Positions 7,836 through 12,404 of a stretch of DNA of 13,799 nt are shown piece by piece; positions within the stretch are counted from its first letter, which is position 1, and each line of letters begins with the position of its first letter. Origin of the DNA: Nitrososphaeraceae archaeon (GTDB lineage: Archaea > Thermoproteota > Nitrososphaeria > Nitrososphaerales > Nitrosopumilaceae). The stretch spans positions 1 through 13,799 of the forward strand of contig JAICHE010000011.1 of assembly GCA_025922755.1 (NCBI GenBank), read 5' to 3'. Position numbers and translations under genes: made by a program. The notes beneath the pieces are model-generated. The model ran no database searches and had not been told where the DNA came from. It was given only the letters and a program-made list of their open reading frames with translations.

Positions 7836-8192
7836 TCAGCTAGTGATTGCGGTTAGTAGTTCATTGAGTTGTATTGGTTTTTTAAGACAACCCTGTATTC
7901 CCTCTTTCTTTAACAAATCATTAATTTGGCTAGTAGTAAATGCAGTGGCAGAAAAGATTACAATTTTCTGATCTTTTAGGATTCTTTCCCTTTCAAGAGT
8001 TTGTATAATATCAATTCCACTCATTTCAGGCATTGAAATATCCAATAGGACAACGTCGTATTTTTCTTCTTTAATACGCTCTAATCCGTCTCTTGGATCA
8101 TTTGTTACAACATTGTCAAAGCCCTTTGCTTTAAGGAACTTTGATAGCAAGCCTGTGATATCTTGGTTATCGTCAACTATGAGTACTTTCAT
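7836..8192 (-). CDS. Stand-alone receiver-domain response regulator
   Basis: A 118-aa CheY-like receiver with no output domain. It has the acidic pair D8-D9 (VLIVDDN), the phosphorylated D51 (VVLLDISMPEMSG), S81 at the switch position (IFSATAF) and K105 in LKKP. An upstream in-frame ATG at 8268-8270 would add 26 residues without family character. I chose the ATG at 8190-8192 because the receiver fold begins there and a TATA box sits about 27 bases ahead. It lies 114 bases upstream of the histidine kinase on the same strand and is probably phosphorylated by it. With no DNA-binding domain it must act by protein contacts. Confidence 0.93.
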   Translation of the reverse strand: MKVLIVDDNQDITGLLSKFLKAKGFDNVVTNDPRDGLERIKEEKYDVVLLDISMPEMSGIDIIQTLERERILKDQKIVIFSATAFTTSQINDLLKKEGIQGCLKKPIQLNELLTAITS

Positions 8193-8210
8193 GATGATAT
8201 GATTATCTTG

Positions 8211-8220
8211 TTCTATATAG
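8211..8220 (-). promoter_or_regulatory. TATA box of the response regulator (leaderless)
   Basis: The minus strand reads CTATATAGAA, with the TATATA core about 22-27 bases before the ATG at 8192. Archaeal transcription would start at or within a few bases of that ATG, so the message is probably leaderless. This supports the shorter 118-aa protein. Confidence 0.6.
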
Positions 8221-8323
8221 CAAAATGTTTGTTCAGTTTCAACAATTATTTGGGGGTAAAATTGTTCCAAATTCGATTTATTATTTTATTTTTTAATGGT
8301 ATTCAAAAATTAATTTCCTTTAG

Positions 8324-8337
8324 AAAATAAATAAAAA
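8324..8337 (+). promoter_or_regulatory. Probable TATA region of the tRNA-Ala gene
   Basis: AAAATAAATAAAAA is centred about 29 bases before the tRNA 5' end, where the archaeal TATA box of a tRNA gene is expected. The sequence is not a strict consensus and the whole region is AT-rich. Confidence 0.4.
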
Positions 8338-8359
8338 CTCACTTCAAAGACTAGAATCA

Positions 8360-8434
8360 GGGCCGGTGGTTTAGGGGTATAATGTCGCGTTCGCAACGCG
8401 AATGTCGGGGGTTCGATTCCCCCCCGGTCCACCA
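8360..8434 (+). tRNA. tRNA-Ala, anticodon CGC, intronless, CCA encoded
   Basis: A complete cloverleaf can be drawn. The acceptor stem GGGCCGG (8360-8366) pairs with CCGGTCC (8424-8430), including G3-U70 (8362/8428), the alanine identity pair. The D arm starts at 8369. The anticodon stem is TCGCG (8385-8389) with CGCGA (8397-8401), loop TTCGCAA and anticodon CGC at 8392-8394. The variable loop is 5 nt. The T stem GGGGG/CCCCC encloses TTCGATT. A73 is at 8431, followed by genomically encoded CCA at 8432-8434. There is no intron. It reads GCG codons, rarely used in such AT-rich genomes. Confidence 0.97.
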
Positions 8435-8444
8435 ATCCAGAAAC

Positions 8445-8457
8445 TATTATACATTAA
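8445..8457 (+). promoter_or_regulatory. TATA box of the 120-aa zinc-ribbon gene (leaderless)
   Basis: TATTATACATTAA lies directly after the tRNA, with its core about 26 bases before the ATG at 8475, so transcription should begin close to the start codon. There is no Shine-Dalgarno site between them, consistent with a leaderless message independent of the tRNA. Confidence 0.5.
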
Positions 8458-8474
8458 CAAAAATTATAATTTGT

Positions 8475-8837
8475 ATGGAAGTTTTTGATGGGAAAAAAGC
8501 TGCACAAGAATACATGTCAAAACATACCTTGGCCTTTTCCACACCAGAGTTAACATTGATGAGGTTTGCATTTTGGTTGGGAGACACAGTACCAGACCCC
8601 AAAGACAAAGAAAAGACAGTGCCAAGAATGTTGACCTTTATGACTGAACAAGACTTTGCGCCTGTTTTGATTGACGATGATACTTATGTTCCAAGTGGAG
8701 CTGTGAAAAATAGTGGGGGGATGTACGGAAATCCTCAAACGGAAAATGTTGCAGAAGGGAAATTTTGTTCTGAATGTGGGACAAAATTATCAGCAACGGC
8801 AAAGTTTTGTCCTGAATGTGGGGCAACTCAAGAGTAA
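8475..8837 (+). CDS. Unknown protein with C-terminal zinc ribbon
   Basis: A 120-aa protein. The first 90 residues match no family I know; they include a Met/Phe-rich helix (LTLMRFAFWLG) and an acidic strand segment (VLIDDDTYVP). The C-terminus has a zinc ribbon, C98-x2-C101-x10-C112-x2-C115 (KFCSECGTKL ... KFCPECG). The frame is open back into the tRNA gene, but the ATG at 8475 is chosen because it follows a well-placed TATA box and does not overlap the tRNA. It converges with the next gene, 11 bases away, whose product ends in the same ribbon type. The function is unknown; such ribbons usually mediate protein or nucleic-acid contacts. Confidence 0.85.
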   Translation: MEVFDGKKAAQEYMSKHTLAFSTPELTLMRFAFWLGDTVPDPKDKEKTVPRMLTFMTEQDFAPVLIDDDTYVPSGAVKNSGGMYGNPQTENVAEGKFCSECGTKLSATAKFCPECGATQE

Positions 8838-8848
8838 TCTAAAATATT

Positions 8849-9373
8849 TTATAATTTATTTCCACACTTTGTGCAGAATTTTGCATTAGGTCGTAGTGGA
8901 GAACCACATGATGAGCAATTGTTTGAACTAGACATTTGTCTTGGCATAAGAGCAGGATCTGGTGTTGGTAATGTTCCTGGTTCACCAAAAGCTTGTTGTG
9001 CAGAAACAATTCCTGGAGGACCTCCTACAGGATTATCGGCTGTTCCAGGTCTTGGTGCTTGTGGCATTCCCATACCGCCTGCCATTCCAGGAGCACCCAT
9101 TCCCGGCATTAGTCCAGGGGATTGAGTACCACCAGAACCCGTTTTTAATGATTTTCTTATCTCAAAGATTACTTTGATTGCCAAAAATTCCAAGGCAGAA
9201 TATGCGACAACATAATCCCCTAGTCTTTGAAAGAACTCCTTGTCTCCGATTTTTCCTTGCTTGTACATGTTGTTTGTATCAAGAAATGATTCATAGTATC
9301 CTTGTGATTCTTGGAAAAGACTATCTAATTTATCAAAAAGCATGTTAAGTGTATCTACTTCACCAAATGACAT
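8849..9373 (-). CDS. Unknown helical protein with Gly/Pro/Met linker and C-terminal zinc ribbon
   Basis: A 174-aa protein in three parts. Residues 1-77 are helical and acidic with many aromatic residues. Residues about 78-145 form a low-complexity Gly/Pro/Met-rich linker (for example PGMGAPGMAGGMGM). A zinc ribbon closes the protein: C153-x2-C156-x10-C167-x2-C170 (NCSSCG ... KFCTKCG). The start is supported by AAAGGAG 7 bases upstream. No known family is recognised in the helical part. The architecture of a helical domain, flexible linker and ribbon suggests an adaptor; this is inference. Confidence 0.85.
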   Translation of the reverse strand: MSFGEVDTLNMLFDKLDSLFQESQGYYESFLDTNNMYKQGKIGDKEFFQRLGDYVVAYSALEFLAIKVIFEIRKSLKTGSGGTQSPGLMPGMGAPGMAGGMGMPQAPRPGTADNPVGGPPGIVSAQQAFGEPGTLPTPDPALMPRQMSSSNNCSSCGSPLRPNAKFCTKCGNKL

Positions 9374-9380
9374 ACCACAA

Positions 9381-9387
9381 CTCCTTT
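9381..9387 (-). promoter_or_regulatory. Shine-Dalgarno site of the 174-aa zinc-ribbon gene
   Basis: The minus strand reads AAAGGAG, ending 7 bases before the ATG at 9373. It supports that start and indicates a message with a leader, unlike several neighbours that look leaderless. Confidence 0.6.
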
Positions 9388-9427
9388 GATGGAATATTAA
9401 TTACTTTAGGATCCAATTCATGCTGAA

Positions 9428-9457
9428 TTTATTCCTAAATTCCTTATCTGGAATAAA
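9428..9457. repeat. Inverted repeat, 8-bp arms
   Basis: TTTATTCC (9428-9435) and GGAATAAA (9450-9457) are perfect inverted arms with a 14-nt loop. On the minus strand a T-rich tract (about 9452-9480) lies just before it and after the stop of the frameshifted gene, so the area may hold that gene's terminator. The repeat could equally belong to the leader of the 174-aa gene. It is AT-rich and may be chance. Confidence 0.3.
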
Positions 9458-9500
9458 AAATAAAATAATATTTTTTAATTTTTCAGTTAACAGTCTTCAT

Positions 9501-9751
9501 TTATGATATTTGCAAGTGCTGTTTGTTTTTAGATACATCCTCACCTATCATGGCTATCTGGCTACTTAGAGCCCATATAGAATTACGTGATTGCATATTT
9601 TGATTATTCAGATACTTTACAAGTGTTAAAGTAAATTCAGTATTCTTTGTTTTTTCTAGATAAATGATTATTTCTTGAATTAATTGAGAGGTAATCTTTG
9701 ATCAAGTTTTTCTATCAAGGCTTTACATTCATCATCATTTTTGATTGTCAT
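9501..9751 (-). pseudogene. Small unknown gene broken by a single-base frameshift
   Basis: An ATG at 9751 opens MTIKNDDECKALIEKLDQ before the frame stops at TAA (9680-9682). In the neighbouring frame, from about 9701, 66 codons are open to TAA 9501-9503 and encode a helical sequence including IIIYLEKTKN, LTLVKYLNN and IWALSSQIAM. Adding one A at the AAA run (9697-9699, minus strand) joins the two into one continuous helical protein of 83 aa. I recognise no family. The smooth join argues for one gene that lost a base, either truly or in the assembly. This accounts for much of the otherwise gene-free stretch 9374-10032. Confidence 0.6.
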
Positions 9752-9758
9752 AATCTAC

Positions 9759-9776
9759 AATACAGTACATTGTATT
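9759..9776. repeat. Palindrome upstream of the small frameshifted gene
   Basis: AATACA-N6-TGTATT is a perfect 6-bp dyad with a 6-base spacer. It ends 8 bases before the ATG at 9751, where a repressor could block a short-leader archaeal promoter. It may instead be a chance AT-rich palindrome. Confidence 0.3.
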
Positions 9777-9844
9777 TAGCTATTAATTCAAAATATTTCA
9801 AAAATTAAACTATGATTTAATGGAAAAATTACCATAGTCTAATT

Positions 9845-9937
9845 TTACAGCAGACTGGCAAGCATTAGAACCATTGAGATATTTGCCCAAATTGCTACGC
9901 TAAACCCAGCTAACTTTAGGTTATGTACTACTCTCAT
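9845..9937 (-). CDS. Possible 30-aa hydrophobic peptide or gene remnant
   Basis: ATG at 9937 opens a 30-codon frame (MRVVHNLKLAGF ... VLMLASLL) ending at TAA 9845-9847. The product is one likely membrane helix with a basic, His-containing N-terminus. The frame stays open about 13 codons further upstream without a good start, so it could be the tail of a decayed gene. There is no clear Shine-Dalgarno site. The rest of 9752-10032 shows no other coding signal that I can see. Evidence is weak. Confidence 0.25.
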   Translation of the reverse strand: MRVVHNLKLAGFSVAIWANISMVLMLASLL

Positions 9938-10008
9938 CGCCCAAAGTATTTTCGAATAAATTCCTAATAAGCATTAATCTGTGTTAGATATTTTTTGTTA
10001 CAAATTTT

Positions 10009-10025
10009 AAAACAAAAAGAAAAAA
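10009..10025 (-). terminator. T-tract terminator after thioredoxin
   Basis: On the minus strand this reads TTTTTTCTTTTTGTTTT, beginning about 8 bases after the thioredoxin stop. Archaeal RNA polymerase stops at such U-rich tracts without a needed hairpin. Confidence 0.6.
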
Positions 10026-10032
10026 CATGTGA

Positions 10033-10362
10033 TTAGGCTTGAAGGGCTCTATCAATCATATTTTTGTAGGATTCTTTAGATGCTGCACCTACTTGTTGGC
10101 TTACAATTTCACCTTTGTTAAGAAGAATCAGAGTTGGAATACTAAAGACGTTATATTTTGAGGCCAGATCATTTGCTTCATCTACATTGACTTTGACAAA
10201 TTTTACTTTTCCCTCGTAATCGCTTGCCAATTCTTCAACAACAGGACCAACCATTCTACATGGACCACACCATTCGGCCCAAAAGTCGACAAAGACAGGA
10301 ATATCCGAATTAACTACATCTATTTCCCATGACTTTGCATCTGAAACTTGTGTTACTCCCAT
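10033..10362 (-). CDS. trxA: Thioredoxin
   Basis: A 109-aa single-domain thioredoxin with the active site WCGPC in FVDFWAEWCGPCRM, then VKFVKVNVDE, and the cis-proline loop SIPTLILL. It reduces protein disulfides in the cytoplasm using electrons from a thioredoxin reductase. An upstream in-frame ATG at 10404 would add 14 residues (MVNVFRCLRYNIL...), unlike the family's N-terminus. I choose the ATG at 10362 because the domain starts a few residues later and length is then typical. No Shine-Dalgarno site is seen, so the message may be leaderless. It is divergent from the PRC-barrel/zinc-ribbon gene. No signal peptide is visible. Confidence 0.93.
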   Translation of the reverse strand: MGVTQVSDAKSWEIDVVNSDIPVFVDFWAEWCGPCRMVGPVVEELASDYEGKVKFVKVNVDEANDLASKYNVFSIPTLILLNKGEIVSQQVGAASKESYKNMIDRALQA

Positions 10363-10451
10363 TCTAAGTATATTGTATCGTAGACACCTAAAAACGTTCA
10401 CCAAAATTAATACATAATTTACGGATTCAGTTTTTGACGAATCTGATTTTG

Positions 10452-10464
10452 ATATATACTTAAA
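10452..10464 (+). promoter_or_regulatory. TATA box of the PRC-barrel/zinc-ribbon gene
   Basis: ATATATACTTAAA is centred about 30 bases before the ATG at 10488, so the transcript should start at or a few bases before the start codon. There is no Shine-Dalgarno site. Confidence 0.6.
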
Positions 10465-10487
10465 TGACGTTTTGAAGAATCTCAGAC

Positions 10488-11252
10488 ATGAGTTCCGAAC
10501 TTAGGCTGAAAAAATTAAGAGGTTCAGGAGGCTATGTTATGGCAACCATTAATGATGAGCAACAAATGAAGGGAAATCTTGGTGGGCCAGATTTGTTTTT
10601 AGCACCGATTGGAAGACTAGAACCAGAAATTATCACTAAACATTTTTGCAATACTTGTGAAAAAGAATTCGAAGGTCCGCCAAAAATTGAATATGAAAAT
10701 CCTAACGAAGAAGTTGCAGAGAATTTAATTTTAGCCGAAAAAGGACAGTACATTTGTAATAATTGCAATTCAACTATCGCAGAATATCGAGAATTTAAGA
10801 AACAGGACGAAATAAAAGAAATTGGAGAAGCAAAACCAATCGAACAAATTACGGAAACCACACCTGAACCAGCAGTTCAAGAACAACCTTCCATCACTCC
10901 CCAAACTCAGCAAGAGACTCTTCAGACTCCTCCACAAACGACGGAACCAACATCTGCAGGATCAGTTAGTTCTATTGAGGGATTAATAGTATATGACGAG
11001 AATGCAAAAAAAATTGGAACCGCACGACAAGTGGGAGTTGATTCGACTCAAACTGTAGTACTACTAATTACAAAAAATGATGGTACTGAAGGTAGTATAC
11101 CATGGAATAGTATTGGAAAAGTAGGAGATGTTATCCTTTTGGGAAATGTATCAGTGCCTAAAGAAAGTGAGCCTGGAAAATGTACTAGTTGTGGTTTTGT
11201 AAACAATGAAGGTTCAAAGTTTTGCGAAGAGTGTGGAAACAAACTACAATAA
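10488..11252 (+). CDS. PRC-barrel protein with two zinc-binding modules
   Basis: A 254-aa protein. The N-terminal part (1-105) carries C54-x2-C57 and C90-x2-C93, probably one zinc site. Residues about 106-160 are a Pro/Gln/Thr/Glu-rich flexible linker. Residues about 163-220 form a PRC-barrel (IEGLIVYDENAKKIGTARQ ... GSIPWNSIGKVGDVILL), a small beta-barrel found in photosynthetic reaction centre H subunits and in the ribosome maturation factor RimM. The end is a zinc ribbon, C232-x2-C235-x10-C246-x2-C249. The combination suggests an RNA- or protein-binding adaptor in the cytoplasm; the exact function is unknown. It is divergent from thioredoxin and lies 34 bases before the signal peptidase gene on the same strand. 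An alternative ATG at residue 18 would lie inside the conserved-looking N-terminus. Confidence 0.85.
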   Translation: MSSELRLKKLRGSGGYVMATINDEQQMKGNLGGPDLFLAPIGRLEPEIITKHFCNTCEKEFEGPPKIEYENPNEEVAENLILAEKGQYICNNCNSTIAEYREFKKQDEIKEIGEAKPIEQITETTPEPAVQEQPSITPQTQQETLQTPPQTTEPTSAGSVSSIEGLIVYDENAKKIGTARQVGVDSTQTVVLLITKNDGTEGSIPWNSIGKVGDVILLGNVSVPKESEPGKCTSCGFVNNEGSKFCEECGNKLQ

Positions 11253-11286
11253 TTTTAAAGTAAATTGAATCAATGGTAAAAAATGT

Positions 11287-11991
11287 GTGAAGATATTGAC
11301 TAAGCGAAGTATTTCAAAGGGAGTCATCAAAGATATAGTAATTGTAGCTTTAGGAGTAGTTGTTATTTGGATAGGTTTACAGGTTGCTTTTGGAACTCAA
11401 AATCCATTTTATGTTGTTGCCAGTGGAAGTATGATTCCAGAACTGCAAGTTTATGATGTCCTAATTGTTCAGGGACATGTTGATTTTGAAGATATTCAGG
11501 TTGGAGACATTATTGTATTTGACAGGCCCTCAGGTCATGATAGAGTAATAGTCCATAGAGTAGTATCCATAACAGATGACAATCCCAAAACAATTCGAAC
11601 CAAAGGAGATAACAATGTGGCATCTATTCCAGGAACTGATTTTCCAATTACAGAAAAAGAATACATTGGAAAGGTTGAATACAAGATTCCTCAAATTGGA
11701 TATGTAACCCAAGTTTTGAAACCTCCCACCAATTACATTCTCATTGTTTTGGTAATTGGAGTTATGATCGTAAAGGAAATTATTAAACGACGGAACGTGA
11801 AGGAGCTTGCTTTAGGGGATCCATTAAAGACAAAAGATCCAGATAAATTAGAAGATTATTCAGATCTTGAAACTCTAGAAAAAGACTCTGCATATTCGGA
11901 GAATTCGGAATCAAAGTTGTCAGAAAAAAAATCTGATGAATCAAATAATCTAAGCAATAATGATTCAAAATCATCTAAAGTAAAAGACTAG
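11287..11991 (+). CDS. Sec11-type signal peptidase I
   Basis: A 234-aa membrane serine protease that removes signal peptides from exported proteins. TM1 is at about 13-36. Box B is ASGSMIPEL with nucleophile S48. Next come GDIIVF and the VIVHRVV box with H90, where bacterial enzymes have Lys; His marks the archaeal/ER Sec11 type. TKGDNN contains D108. TM2 is at about 150-165, followed by a basic cluster and a 60-residue Ser/Asp/Glu/Lys-rich tail that is probably cytoplasmic and disordered. Archaeal homologues often lack such a long tail. The start is GTG at 11287; no good Shine-Dalgarno site is seen. It may be cotranscribed with the PRC-barrel gene 34 bases upstream. Confidence 0.9.
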   Translation: MKILTKRSISKGVIKDIVIVALGVVVIWIGLQVAFGTQNPFYVVASGSMIPELQVYDVLIVQGHVDFEDIQVGDIIVFDRPSGHDRVIVHRVVSITDDNPKTIRTKGDNNVASIPGTDFPITEKEYIGKVEYKIPQIGYVTQVLKPPTNYILIVLVIGVMIVKEIIKRRNVKELALGDPLKTKDPDKLEDYSDLETLEKDSAYSENSESKLSEKKSDESNNLSNNDSKSSKVKD

Positions 11992-12100
11992 AAAATTTTA
12001 GGCAGTTTCCCTATCACATAATCAATCAATTGACCTCTTGTTTGCCCCCATTATTTGTCACCCGTATTTTTCTATGAAATACTAGCTAGAACATAATTTC

Positions 12101-12109
12101 TATAAAAAA
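12101..12109 (+). promoter_or_regulatory. Possible TATA box in the 11992-12233 intergenic region
   Basis: TATAAAAAA would start a transcript near 12130, about 100 bases before the small Cys-rich gene, giving either a long leader or a short non-coding RNA. The rest of this 242-base gap holds T-rich stretches that could end the signal peptidase message and a CTAGCTAG palindrome at 12082-12089. I see nothing else in it. Confidence 0.3.
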
Positions 12110-12219
12110 TGAATTTTTTAGTTTAGATTAACAGTTGTTTGAAAAAATCCAATAATTGTAATTAATGTAAAGTGTTTAGTGGGTAGTCCTTATCAATTTT
12201 GAAGAGACTATGGCATTAT

Positions 12220-12226
12220 GAGAGGT
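12220..12226 (+). promoter_or_regulatory. Shine-Dalgarno site of the small Cys-rich gene
   Basis: GAGAGGT ends 7 bases before the ATG at 12234 and resembles the archaeal 16S complement. It is the main evidence, beyond composition, that the 42-codon frame is translated. Confidence 0.5.
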
Positions 12227-12233
12227 AAATCCA

Positions 12234-12362
12234 ATGAATGAGGATTTTGCAGAATATACAAAATGCCTATCATGTAATCAAGCATTGCTTTATTGTGATT
12301 GTAACTGTCCCTATTGTGGGAAAAGAGAAGAATGTAGTTGTGAATTAAGTTCTTTACGGTAG
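12234..12362 (+). CDS. 42-aa eight-cysteine putative zinc microprotein
   Basis: A 42-aa frame from ATG 12234 to TAG 12362. It has eight Cys at residues 11, 14, 21, 23, 25, 28, 34 and 36, arranged CLSC, then CDCNCPYCG, then CSC, enough to bind two zinc ions. The PYCGK segment resembles the zinc knuckles of other small archaeal CPxCG proteins. A Shine-Dalgarno-like GAGAGGT precedes it. The Cys density is very unlikely by chance in such AT-rich DNA. It converges with the 4-hydroxybutyryl-CoA dehydratase gene, with 42 bases between the stops. Function is unknown; small archaeal zinc proteins of this kind often act as regulators or adaptors. Confidence 0.65.
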   Translation: MNEDFAEYTKCLSCNQALLYCDCNCPYCGKREECSCELSSLR

Positions 12363-12379
12363 AAAAACTGCAAAAAAAT
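12363..12379 (-). terminator. T-tract terminator after 4-hydroxybutyryl-CoA dehydratase
   Basis: About 26 bases past the dehydratase stop the minus strand reads ATTTTTTTGCAGTTTTT, two U-tracts suited to archaeal termination. It lies directly after the stop of the convergent Cys-rich gene. Confidence 0.5.
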
Positions 12380-12404
12380 ATTTGGAATAAAATATCAATA
12401 AGGT

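Noticed and set aside
8193..8270. A 26-residue N-terminal extension of the response regulator
   Set aside because: The receiver fold begins at the ATG 8192, and a TATA box lies inside the proposed extension, so it is promoter DNA.
8382..8474. A start for the 120-aa zinc-ribbon gene inside the tRNA
   Set aside because: It would overlap the mature tRNA, and the extra residues are only translated tRNA sequence. A TATA box fits the ATG at 8475.
8871..9177. Plus-strand open frames opposite the Gly/Pro/Met linker gene
   Set aside because: They are shadows of the low-complexity GC-richer linker on the minus strand, where a Shine-Dalgarno site and a zinc ribbon support the real gene.
10363..10404. 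A 14-residue N-terminal extension of thioredoxin
   Set aside because: It does not resemble thioredoxin N-termini, and the 109-aa form has the normal length.
12082..12089. CTAGCTAG palindrome as a regulatory site
   Set aside because: It is isolated and short, with no well-placed promoter next to it; chance is likely.
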